Source: JBBQZU01 sp041749535 (GTDB taxonomy: Bacteria > Bacteroidota > Bacteroidia > Flavobacteriales_D > Cryomorphaceae). Taken from it: a stretch of DNA of 64,000 nt. Within the stretch, counting starts at the first letter, position 1, and the number at the start of each line of letters is the position of its first letter. The stretch covers positions 1-64,000 of the forward strand of contig JBGTBE010000021.1 in assembly GCA_041749535.1 (NCBI GenBank), given 5' to 3'. This document shows, piece by piece, positions 25,312 to 33,724 of this stretch. Below the pieces are notes generated by a model that searched no databases, had not been told where the DNA came from, and worked only from the letters and a program-made list of their open reading frames with translations. A program made the translations under genes and the position numbers.

Positions 25312-28287
25312 ATGGATAAACGAACTTTTATACAGGTATTTCTTGGTGCTATAGTAGGCTTTGTTTGTATGCTGCCTGCTAAAGGTTATGCACAGCTTGG
25401 TGCAAATATGTCATCAACAGTGAATACACATTGCAATGGTGCGCCATGCGATTATCAGGGTCCAAGCATAATTATCAACGAGTTGATGATGTCGCCAACT
25501 CAATTTGACGGCTCGCTTTGGGGCGGATCAGCCACTCAGCGTGGCGAGTGGATCGAATTGTACAACCCAAACATTTGCGAATCCATTGATATCTCTTGTT
25601 ATTATCTGGGCAACAACGCCAACGATTCGGATCCTTTTCCGGGTGGTTATGTAATTCCATCGGGAACGGTTGTCCCGCCTGCTGGATTTGCATTGATACG
25701 CGGGGTAAATGCCGATCCGGTGCCTGCGAATTTATTGCTTCAAAATGGCGGAAACGTCATTGAGCTGGTCGTTGATGGCACGGGTGTTTGTGTGGGTGGC
25801 GGTTCACGACTCTGGTTTCCAAATGTGGGTGGCTGGTTTGCGTTTTATGATAGCAACGGTATTCCTCAAGATGCCGTGTCCTGGGGCAATCAATCCAATT
25901 TAAATCAAGATCCATGTATTCCTGCTCTGGCAGGTTGCGCATATTCCGGGTCACTACCGAATTATCAAGGTTTTCCAGCCGATAGAAAAAATTATATTTT
26001 GAATACATCTGCTGCCGATTTTCAAGGACAAAGTATCAGGCGTATGCCCGATGGTGCGGCGTGGGATGGTCCGGGAACGCCGACTTATGCCACGAACAAT
26101 GCGCCACCTCCCATTCCACCAATTATTATTTGTAATGGCACAGCGTCTGCGCAGCCTTTTGGAGGCACACCTCCTTATACTTTTCAGTGGGATGATCCAC
26201 AGTTCCAAACCACAGAAGTAGCTACCGATCTCTGCGCTGGCGATTACTGCGTGCTCATCACGGATGCAAATAACAACACCTTCCAGCAATGTGTAACTGT
26301 AGAAGATATTTCATACGAAATCATTGTTTCAGCTGGTATGTGCGCCGGCGAGTCGTATACCCTGCCCGATAATTCGGTGGTGACTGCTGCAGGTGCGTAT
26401 CCTGTTCTATTGGAATCGGGATTTACCTGCGATAGCTTAATAACGGTCAACCTTGAAGTATATCCTGAATACAGCTTTGAGCTCAATCCACAAATTTGCG
26501 AGAATCATACCTACACCTTGCCTGATGGCACTGAAGTGGACGCTACCGGGACTTACCTGGTAAATTTTCAGACAATAAATGGCTGCGATAGTATCTATAC
26601 GGTTAATCTACTTGTTACAAACCCTATTGGTATTACAATCGATGTAGCAATATGCGAAGGCACTTCCTATGCATTGCCAAATGGCACAGAAGTTTCGGAC
26701 GAAGGATTCTATCAGGTATTGGTATCCGGAGATCCTACAGCTTGCGATACCCTCTTCGATGTTAATATTTCTTTTTATCTCGATTTCCAAATCAGTATTA
26801 ATGAACAGGATGACATCTCTTGTGCGGGAGAAGCAGACGGATCAATTTTGCTGTCGGTTGCAGGAACATCCAGCCCTTACACTTTTGTTTGGTCGGATGG
26901 CATAGACCACCAGACAGCTGCAAATGACCTGCCGCCTGGCGATTATACGATCCAGATTACAGATGTAAATGGTTGCGAAAAAGATACCACCCTTACCATT
27001 GCAGCGCCATTGCCCATTGAAATTTCCCTTTTGGGAGATACCCTTATTTGCCTGAGTGCCGAAGCTCAGCTTTTAGCCGAAGCCAATGGGGGCACGGGTA
27101 GCCTTGTTTACCATTGGAATTTGTCCAATGCCGATTCGGGAAATATTGGAGTAAGCCCTGCGGAGTTTACTGTTTACAGCGTTTATGCCGAAGATGAGAA
27201 TGGCTGTATTTCCGAGACATTGGAGATTGAAATCGCCGTTATCACCATGGATATTGGGTTGTTAATCGTTTCTAATGACACGGCAATCTGTCCTGGAGAA
27301 ACGGTTTCAATTTACGGTGCATACAATGGCAATTATCCGCCGTACACTTTTGTGTGGTCTGCTGGCGTAGGGAATGGTGAAGGACCGCATGCGGTTTCGC
27401 CTGATGAGCCTACCACCTACACATTGACAGTATCAGATGCTTGCGGCAATTCCCTTTCGGCAGATGTAGTTGTAGATGTGTTTGAAATGCCAGAAGTGGT
27501 GCTGCTCAATGACTTATTGAGTGGATGCAGGCCCCTCAATATCGAGCTATCAGACCCCATCAATTCGACATCGGGATTTATTCATGAATGGATTTTCTCT
27601 AATGGAGATACCTATATCGGTAACCCGGTAAATACCATTTTGGACGAACCGGGAATTTATGATGTTTCGCTCAGGGTAACGAGTCCCGATGGGTGTTCAT
27701 CCCTCAGCGAAACCACTGTGGCCATCGAAGTTTACGACGTTCCTGTGGCCGGCTTCACGGCTTCTGCATGGTCTACAACTATTGAAGATCCCGAAATTAC
27801 TTTTACTGACATCAGCACAGGATCTGTAATTAATTCGTGGACCATAGATGGTTCCACATTTGAGAATCAAACTGAGATATCCTATACCTTCAACGATATA
27901 GGATCTTATGCCATTTCTCTGTTTGTTGAGAATGAATTTGGCTGTCGCGATAGCGTGAGCCAATCGATTGCAATTACGATCGATTACGATATTGATGTCC
28001 CCAATGCTTTTACACCGGGAAGCAATGGCGGCAGTCCTTTCTATGACCCAAACAGCATGGGAAACACCATTTTCTATCCCTTTGTAAAGTATGCAAAAGA
28101 ATATAGAATGAGCATTTTCAATCGTTGGGGAGAGCTCATCTTTGAAAGCACCGAATTAGAAATGGGGTGGAATGGAACCTATCGCTCCGAACCTTGTCCC
28201 CAAGATGTATATGTGTACAAAATTGAGTTGGTTTTTGCTGATGGCAAAGAGGCTACTAAAGTCGGCGATGTAACCCTTTTTAGATGA
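25312..28287 (+). CDS. Lamin-tail/SprB-repeat/PKD protein with T9SS type B sorting domain
   Basis: This is a 991-residue exported protein. Order: signal peptide (to about residue 28); lamin-tail domain (about 48-250; IIINELMMSPTQFD, GEWIELYNPN); one SprB-like repeat (about 265-335; GGTPPYTFQWDD, DLCAGDYCVLITDANN); three repeats of about 47 residues of the pattern CxGxxYxLPDGTEV...CDS (about 340-480); a second SprB-like repeat; several PKD/Ig-like domains (about 570-880); and a C-terminal gliding-motility-associated (CHU_C) domain (IDVPNAFTPGSNG ... YRMSIFNRWGELIFES ... DVYVYKI). CHU_C domains are type B signals that send proteins through T9SS and usually depend on a PorP/SprF partner, and one is encoded directly downstream (ATGA overlap). 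Probably a surface protein; ligand unknown. Confidence 0.9.
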   Translation: MDKRTFIQVFLGAIVGFVCMLPAKGYAQLGANMSSTVNTHCNGAPCDYQGPSIIINELMMSPTQFDGSLWGGSATQRGEWIELYNPNICESIDISCYYLGNNANDSDPFPGGYVIPSGTVVPPAGFALIRGVNADPVPANLLLQNGGNVIELVVDGTGVCVGGGSRLWFPNVGGWFAFYDSNGIPQDAVSWGNQSNLNQDPCIPALAGCAYSGSLPNYQGFPADRKNYILNTSAADFQGQSIRRMPDGAAWDGPGTPTYATNNAPPPIPPIIICNGTASAQPFGGTPPYTFQWDDPQFQTTEVATDLCAGDYCVLITDANNNTFQQCVTVEDISYEIIVSAGMCAGESYTLPDNSVVTAAGAYPVLLESGFTCDSLITVNLEVYPEYSFELNPQICENHTYTLPDGTEVDATGTYLVNFQTINGCDSIYTVNLLVTNPIGITIDVAICEGTSYALPNGTEVSDEGFYQVLVSGDPTACDTLFDVNISFYLDFQISINEQDDISCAGEADGSILLSVAGTSSPYTFVWSDGIDHQTAANDLPPGDYTIQITDVNGCEKDTTLTIAAPLPIEISLLGDTLICLSAEAQLLAEANGGTGSLVYHWNLSNADSGNIGVSPAEFTVYSVYAEDENGCISETLEIEIAVITMDIGLLIVSNDTAICPGETVSIYGAYNGNYPPYTFVWSAGVGNGEGPHAVSPDEPTTYTLTVSDACGNSLSADVVVDVFEMPEVVLLNDLLSGCRPLNIELSDPINSTSGFIHEWIFSNGDTYIGNPVNTILDEPGIYDVSLRVTSPDGCSSLSETTVAIEVYDVPVAGFTASAWSTTIEDPEITFTDISTGSVINSWTIDGSTFENQTEISYTFNDIGSYAISLFVENEFGCRDSVSQSIAITIDYDIDVPNAFTPGSNGGSPFYDPNSMGNTIFYPFVKYAKEYRMSIFNRWGELIFESTELEMGWNGTYRSEPCPQDVYVYKIELVFADGKEATKVGDVTLFR

Positions 28288-29273
28288 TGAGACGCAATCT
28301 GACATATGCTTGTTGCTTCGTCTTATTTATTGGTGAAATAAGTGGACAGGATATACAATTCTCACAATCTTATGCCAATCCCTTGTATTTGAATCCCGCT
28401 TTTTCGGGTATTAAACAAGGTGTTCAGGTGGTGATGAACTACCGAAAGCAATGGCCGGGAATTAAGAACGAGTACAACGCCTTTGCAAGCAGTGTAGATT
28501 TTTACGTGGAGGATCTGAATTCTGGTATCGGCGTTTCCGTGCTCAAGGATATTGCGGGTGAACACAAATTGAGCAACACGATGGCATCGCTTTACTACGC
28601 GAAGCACGTGCGCATCTCACGTAAATCGAATCTTTCACTCGGCATAAAGGGAAGCTTCGGACAGCGCGCATTTGATGATGGCAATTTACTTTTTGCCGAT
28701 CAGATTATGCGTGAATCTTCTACGAGTTTAACCCAATTGGGAGCGTTCAATACGGTTGCTTATGCCGATTTCTCTGCAGGGATATTGTACTACAACGAAA
28801 AGGCCTGGTTGGGTGTCTCGCTTCACCGCATCAATGAGCCCAACCAGTCTCTTATGGGTGGCCTGGACATCATTCCGCGAAAACTATCCATTCATGGGGG
28901 AACAGTAATTCCTATCGGGCATTTTGAAAAATCGCTTGGAGAGAAGCAACTTAGAGTGGCCTTTAATTACAAGCAGCAGGGCAATTGGCATCAATTGGAC
29001 CTAGGGGGTTATTTTACCATGCGCGGCATTAATTTCGGGATGTGGTACCGCGGACTGCCAATGAAACCATACAGCCCCGGAATGGCAAATAACGAATCAG
29101 TTATTCTACTGATAGGCCTGGAAGCCAGAAAGCGACTTTCATTCGGTTACAGTTATGACATCAGCGTCAACAGACTTTATAGTCATTCGGGTGGTGCCCA
29201 TGAGATTTCCGTGATATTGGAATTTTACAAAAACAAGAAAAAGCGCCGCATCGTTCCTTGTGCCCGTTTTTAG
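28284..29273 (+). CDS. PorP/SprF family type IX secretion membrane protein
   Basis: This is a 329-residue protein with a signal peptide and the family pattern QDIQFSQSYANPLYLNPAFSG near the N-terminus, YRKQWPG, and a barrel-like remainder. PorP/SprF proteins sit in the outer membrane and are needed for export or attachment of type B (CHU_C) T9SS substrates. The gene starts inside the stop of the type B cargo gene (ATGA), the classic cargo-SprF pairing seen for sprB-sprF. Confidence 0.93.
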   Translation: MMRRNLTYACCFVLFIGEISGQDIQFSQSYANPLYLNPAFSGIKQGVQVVMNYRKQWPGIKNEYNAFASSVDFYVEDLNSGIGVSVLKDIAGEHKLSNTMASLYYAKHVRISRKSNLSLGIKGSFGQRAFDDGNLLFADQIMRESSTSLTQLGAFNTVAYADFSAGILYYNEKAWLGVSLHRINEPNQSLMGGLDIIPRKLSIHGGTVIPIGHFEKSLGEKQLRVAFNYKQQGNWHQLDLGGYFTMRGINFGMWYRGLPMKPYSPGMANNESVILLIGLEARKRLSFGYSYDISVNRLYSHSGGAHEISVILEFYKNKKKRRIVPCARF

Positions 29274-29381
29274 GTTGGTATTTTCAACTTTATATCATTT
29301 GGTTTGGTTTCGGGATATAGCGTCAGTGGTTCTATGTTGAGCATTTGTGATATCGTATTAAGTAGAAAATCCAGGACTTAG

Positions 29382-29579
29382 CTCAAGTATTATAACTTTG
29401 ATTTTCAGCCGCAGCGCAAGGACTACGCTATCAAAATTCCGGTGTTCTCTTTCCAGAAATTCCCGGATGTAAACAAGGAGCTCGGCCCGGTGATGAAAAG
29501 CACCGGCGAAGCCATTTATTTTATTGACTTGCTGATGGATGCGTTTTTCAGGAAGAGTTGCAATGGGTTGAATTTGTAG
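29382..29579 (+). pseudogene. Detached C-terminal fragment of carbamoyl-phosphate synthase large subunit (carB)
   Basis: After an in-frame stop at 29379-29381 the frame reads about 65 residues to TAG 29577-29579. It contains RKDYAIKIPVFSFQKFP, DVNKELGPVMKSTGEAI and YFIDLLMDAFFRK. The LGPxMKSTGE motif and the K.PVFSF.KFP lead-in are diagnostic of the end of the second CarB synthetase half; the shorter CarB proteins I recall from Bacteroidota end soon after. The preceding 800-plus codons are absent and there is no start codon, so this is a remnant. Either a copy decayed in place or an end was carried here by recombination. Confidence 0.75.
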
Positions 29580-29705
29580 TTAAGCCGATAGAACTCCGTA
29601 ATTCAAGCTGCTTGTTTTGGCGAAGCATTGCGAATGCTTCGAAGCGGTTACACTTTCGAAGAATAATTGAATATTACGATATTGGCTCCTGATTTATTCG
29701 TCAAA

Positions 29706-29996
29706 ATGAAAATCCATACAGTCTTCATTTTCGTCGTTATCGCTGCTGGAATGTACATTTTTAGCAGCTGGATTTTTTCATATTACTCTTTCCCGGAGCA
29801 TTCAGAACGTGTTGAGTATTTTCATTTTCTGACTCTTCGTACAATGGTACATGTTTGGAGCATATCCTCCTTTATTGTTTTGAATATATTCGCATTGATA
29901 CTAACAGGACTTTCCAAATTGAATACCATTGTAAAGATATTGGCTACGTTATGGCTGGTATTTATTTCCGGCTTTTTACTTTGGTCGATACTTTAA
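29706..29996 (+). CDS. Small three-helix membrane protein, unknown
   Basis: These 96 codons from ATG 29706 (13 more from 29667) predict three hydrophobic segments: about residues 3-24, 45-65 and 75-95. I recognise no family. The surrounding DNA is A/T-rich and has carB debris upstream, so this may be a recently acquired or decaying gene. Confidence 0.45.
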   Translation: MKIHTVFIFVVIAAGMYIFSSWIFSYYSFPEHSERVEYFHFLTLRTMVHVWSISSFIVLNIFALILTGLSKLNTIVKILATLWLVFISGFLLWSIL

Positions 29997-30046
29997 GAAG
30001 CAAGACTACAAAGGCTTTATTTTTATTGTAACATAGAAGCGGCAAA

Positions 30047-30133
30047 ATGGGAGGCCCAATTGGGGCAGTTCTTGGCGCTTGTATAGGTGCACCATATTCT
30101 TCATCTTTGGGTGCATTGTTTACCTTGTGGTAA
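30047..30133 (+). CDS. Possible 28-residue hydrophobic glycine-rich peptide
   Basis: This short ORF starts MGGPIGAVLGACIGAPYSSS and has a glycine-zipper-like spacing. It ends 10 bp before the next small membrane ORF. It may be a real mini-protein, a fragment of a larger glycine-zipper protein, or chance. Confidence 0.2.
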   Translation: MGGPIGAVLGACIGAPYSSSLGALFTLW

Positions 30134-30143
30134 TGTTTTTTCA

Positions 30144-30335
30144 ATGAAGATTTTTAAGGAAATATGTAAGGTTTTTGCTCTGGGTGCTATTTACCTTGGT
30201 TGCTACTATTTGCTTTTCGAATCTAGCAATGAGAAATTGATGCAAGTCTGTATTGCAATATTGTGGGGAATTACGTTCTACTTGATCACAAGGAAACTGC
30301 ATATTGAGACAATTTTCTCAGATCGAAAAAGGTAA
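30144..30335 (+). CDS. Small two-helix membrane protein, unknown
   Basis: These 63 codons (MKIFKEICKVFALGAIYLG...) predict two hydrophobic helices and a basic C-terminal tail (IFSDRKR). ATG 30144 was preferred over 30087, whose extra residues look like frame noise. No family is recognised. Confidence 0.35.
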   Translation: MKIFKEICKVFALGAIYLGCYYLLFESSNEKLMQVCIAILWGITFYLITRKLHIETIFSDRKR

Positions 30336-30367
30336 GACCAATAAAAGATCAAATCAATACATTTGGC

Positions 30368-30399
30368 TTATCGCCTTCGCGCATTCGCGCCTTTGCGCA
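30368..30399. repeat. Tandem octamer array (TTCGCGCN-like)
   Basis: Three contiguous octamers TTCGCGCA, TTCGCGCC and TTTGCGCA (30376-30399) are preceded by a degenerate fourth, TTATCGCC (30368-30375). The array is a G/C-rich island in A/T-rich intergenic DNA between two convergent genes. Confidence 0.65.
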
Positions 30400-30424
30400 A
30401 AATATTTTTCAGACAAAACTCAAT

Positions 30425-32413
30425 TTAAAGCTTTATCCATTTTGCTGTTGCATAGTGGCCCAAATCATATTCGATGCGAACAAAGTAGGTGCCTGATTCC
30501 AGTCCACCCAATGAGATTTGTCGAACAAATTCTGCGGTTGCCAATCGCTCAGCATGTACCAGCCTGCCAGCCGCATCGTATACTCGCAAGGATTTCGGAT
30601 GTTGGGAAGCGGGCATATCGAGCCTGAATCCATCCACACCCGGGTTGGGATATAGCTGAAAAGTTGAATTGCCTGCCTCGTCCGTACCTACAATGATTAC
30701 CTCCATGCATTCTGAGAGTGCAACGCAATCTCCATTGGTGATTTCCAGCGCGTAGCTGCCCGTGGAAGTTACTGTATAGATAGGTCCTGTGGCGCCCTCT
30801 ATAAATTCCCCTGTACTGCAATCCATCCAACGGAACGTACCATCATACACTGAGATCAAATTATTTCCTTCCTGAGTAATTTCGGCGATATTCACCACGA
30901 TGGTCAACACCAATGTCACAATGGTATCCTGCAAATCAATAATGTACGTATCGCTTTCAGTGAAGGTTTGACCATACGCCTCGTATTCATTGCAGGCGGC
31001 CACTACTTCGGTTACCTGAACGGCGGGTAGCGTAACTTTTGAAATATAGATATTGTCAGCACCACCGCCTGATGCTGATTTCGCACTTACTATCAAATAT
31101 TTCCCACCGGTGTAAACCATATTAAAATCTGCGTAAAAGGGTGCAAAGGAATTTGTCAGACCCACGATTCCTGCAGGGTCCCATACGAGGTCTCCGTCGG
31201 TAGTCACTTTTTGGGCCATGAACCCGGGGGAAGCTTTGTGTGCAATACACATGGTATTGTTCTCGTCAAGGTCGAATTCAGGATTGGGAATGTAGGTATT
31301 TAAGTCTGCGACTTCTACGCCGTTTTCTTCCCAAAGTATTACGCCATTCACAGTAAATTTCTGGGCATATATGGCTGCATTTCCCACTACCCCGGGCCTG
31401 CCATCTGCCCAGGTAATAAAATAATTGCTCCCTGACTTTTTCCAATAGAAATTGCTTTGTGACCCATCAGCCACACAGATTAATTTTGTGCTCTCATTCC
31501 ACCCCAAGGAGCCGTTGCTTGCTACCAATCGGCGCGCATATAGGTTGGTACTGCTGCCTTCAGCGCCAGTGCCTTGCCACACGAATGTGATACCGGTGTT
31601 GTCGCCTATACCGCTGTACTGATAGCTTAATCCCGCTGTTCCTGCCGTTACTGTTGCCCAGGTGTCCCATTGATTGGAGAGGTCGCTAACCCCTGCCACC
31701 AGCATGCATCTCAAGCTTGCGCCTGAACCATTGCCAGTGCTGTGAAATACATAAATTCCACCATTCAGATCTGATGAAATATTGAAACTGCCAAAACCAC
31801 CCATGGAAGGAGGGGTAGTTCCGCCAAAAGGCCAAAGCAGGTTCCCGTCACCATCTATTTTTGAGATTTTAAGAACATTGGCCCCTCCAATTACGACAGC
31901 CTGAGAAGCGATGTAATAATTTCCGGCTGATTGGGCCAATGCCAGGGAAGTGATCCCATTCGGATAGCTGGAGTCATTTCTCACTTTTACATCCTCGGGC
32001 CATAAGAATTCACCATTTGAATTCATCTTTTGGACATATACTCCGTTGTCTGCAGGCACTGTGCTTTGCTGTACATTCCAGGTTACAATAAACTGTGCAT
32101 TTGCCAATGGAAAAAATCTGACAATATTGGCGCGCCCCTCATAGTTGATTAATTCCTTTCCACCGGCTTCCCATTGAGCGATCCCGTCGGCATTGTAATG
32201 CTGACCGTATATGTCCCAGAGATTGTTTCCTGTGCGGGCGTCCAGCCAGAAGGTGTAGATGCCTCCGGCCCCATCCGGAAATGATTGAACCGAGTTTTGA
32301 GAACCGGTTTCTGTGCAAACTTCCAGCGGTGACGCCGGGTCTGAATTCCACTGTCCGTATGCAGAAAGGGAGCATAGGATGGAAATGCTGATAAGGTGTA
32401 CAAGTGCTTTCAT
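30425..32413 (-). CDS. Secreted beta-propeller-like protein with T9SS type A sorting domain
   Basis: This is a 662-residue protein with a signal peptide (MKALVHLISISILCSLSAYGQ). The body consists of repeated strands with recurring W and G motifs, for example FPDGAGGIYTFWLDARTGNN, FITWADGRPGVVGNAAIYAQ and DGNLLWPFGGT, suggestive of a propeller. Next comes a region like the CxxYxxYGQTFTESDTY repeats seen in Bacteroidota surface proteins, and finally a type A sorting domain (FQLYPNPGVDGFRLDM ... RVYDAAGRLV ... LESGTYFVRIEY ... AKWIKL) in the last 75 residues. The last residues are expected to direct T9SS export and be cleaved or lipidated. Function unknown; stands alone. Confidence 0.85.
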   Translation of the reverse strand: MKALVHLISISILCSLSAYGQWNSDPASPLEVCTETGSQNSVQSFPDGAGGIYTFWLDARTGNNLWDIYGQHYNADGIAQWEAGGKELINYEGRANIVRFFPLANAQFIVTWNVQQSTVPADNGVYVQKMNSNGEFLWPEDVKVRNDSSYPNGITSLALAQSAGNYYIASQAVVIGGANVLKISKIDGDGNLLWPFGGTTPPSMGGFGSFNISSDLNGGIYVFHSTGNGSGASLRCMLVAGVSDLSNQWDTWATVTAGTAGLSYQYSGIGDNTGITFVWQGTGAEGSSTNLYARRLVASNGSLGWNESTKLICVADGSQSNFYWKKSGSNYFITWADGRPGVVGNAAIYAQKFTVNGVILWEENGVEVADLNTYIPNPEFDLDENNTMCIAHKASPGFMAQKVTTDGDLVWDPAGIVGLTNSFAPFYADFNMVYTGGKYLIVSAKSASGGGADNIYISKVTLPAVQVTEVVAACNEYEAYGQTFTESDTYIIDLQDTIVTLVLTIVVNIAEITQEGNNLISVYDGTFRWMDCSTGEFIEGATGPIYTVTSTGSYALEITNGDCVALSECMEVIIVGTDEAGNSTFQLYPNPGVDGFRLDMPASQHPKSLRVYDAAGRLVHAERLATAEFVRQISLGGLESGTYFVRIEYDLGHYATAKWIKL

Positions 32414-32532
32414 GATATCTTTGGTTTGAGATTTCTAAATTCTCAGCCAAAGTACTTGATGATGAAAGGGTAGAGCGAGTATATTGATTAAGCGTATAGA
32501 CTAATGAGCGAACGGGTTCAGTTTTAGTTTAA

Positions 32533-33624
32533 TTATCCTTCTTTGGCATTCGCAGGACGGTCTCCATTCGTTTTGATACCTTCCTCTATGAGCTCTTCCG
32601 TTTCTTCAGAATCTCCCTCTTGTGGTACTTCCAGTTCATCAAGTTGTTCTGGCGCTGCCTTGTCGCCTACGCAAAATTTAGCATAGAGAGGAAGGTGGTC
32701 GCTGCCAACCTGACCGAGGGTTCGAAATTCAATCATCACAATTCCTGGTGTGTGGAAGAAGAGATCTATTGGAAATCGGAACAGGCGGTACTTTGCATGA
32801 AAGGTAGATACAAAGCCATATCCTATTCTAGGGTCAATCAGCTGGGCATTTCTCCTGAAGAGTTTGCTGGAGCGCGACCATGCCACATTGTTAAAATCGC
32901 CTACTACCACCACTGGAAGATTGGTTTTTTGGATGCGCTTTGCCGCTGCCATTAATTCGCCGTCCCGCTCTTTAGATGTAGGCTCCTCAGTGGGACTGGG
33001 TGGTGGCGGGTGAAGACAGAATATTTTGATGACGTCCCCATCAGCGGTTTGCACATCTATTTCAAAGCTGGGAATGTCATCTGAAACCAACCGGTGTACC
33101 TTGCGGAGGGTAAGCGAAATCCGGGAATAAAGGTGCATCCCGTAGGTGTTTTCCTGGCTTACTTTTATGCAATGGGGGTGGGAATTTTCCAACGGAATTA
33201 AAGCCTGTTCCCAATCCGCATTGCTCTCCATGGTAAGCACGATATCAGGGTTTGCCTTGGCAATTTCACCGAGTAGTTTATTGTAATCCTTATTAAACTG
33301 GTACACATTGATGGAAAGCATGGAAACCGGCTGCTTGCCGGATGGTGCTTCCTTAAGCGCTCTGCGACCATACCATGTGGTGTACGGAAATAGCACAATG
33401 GCTTGGTACGTCATGGCTATTAAGCAAATAGCACCATAAATGTAAAGCTCTATGCTGCCTGCCTTGAAAATTAAAACGGAACTCAGAAGGAGCGCAGCGA
33501 GAATAAAAAACAATTGAATTCTCCCGAATTCCCATATCCTGAAGTACCATCTCTGATTGTTAATCAGCGGCAGGAATCCAAGAAGGGTTGCAAGTATTAT
33601 TAAAACAGAAATTACAAGCTTCAT
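32533..33624 (-). CDS. Membrane-anchored endonuclease/exonuclease/phosphatase-fold protein
   Basis: The product has 363 residues: three N-terminal transmembrane helices (about residues 3-85), then an EEP domain (about 100-320) with SINVYQFNKDY, the metal-binding Glu in TMESNADW, VVVGDFNNVAWS and the catalytic GSDHLPLYAKF. The last 40 residues are an acidic, probably disordered tail (EELEVPQEGDSEETEELIEE-like composition). EEP proteins with three helices are common in Bacteroidota; substrates may be nucleic acid, phospholipid or other phosphodiesters, so I do not assign one. A -7 element lies 18 bp upstream. Confidence 0.88.
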   Translation of the reverse strand: MKLVISVLIILATLLGFLPLINNQRWYFRIWEFGRIQLFFILAALLLSSVLIFKAGSIELYIYGAICLIAMTYQAIVLFPYTTWYGRRALKEAPSGKQPVSMLSINVYQFNKDYNKLLGEIAKANPDIVLTMESNADWEQALIPLENSHPHCIKVSQENTYGMHLYSRISLTLRKVHRLVSDDIPSFEIDVQTADGDVIKIFCLHPPPPSPTEEPTSKERDGELMAAAKRIQKTNLPVVVVGDFNNVAWSRSSKLFRRNAQLIDPRIGYGFVSTFHAKYRLFRFPIDLFFHTPGIVMIEFRTLGQVGSDHLPLYAKFCVGDKAAPEQLDELEVPQEGDSEETEELIEEGIKTNGDRPANAKEG

Positions 33625-33642
33625 GGGCCGATAGATTCCTTA

Positions 33643-33650
33643 CAAACCTA
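33643..33650 (-). promoter_or_regulatory. -7 element TAGGTTTG upstream of the EEP gene
   Basis: This is an exact TAnnTTTG match on the minus strand, ending 18 bp before the ATG at 33624. Confidence 0.45.
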
Positions 33651-33724
33651 AGACCTGGGCTTGTAATTGGGAACCGGGTTTTTATACAAATATTTACTTT
33701 TCAAAATTGCGGTTGGTACTAAAA

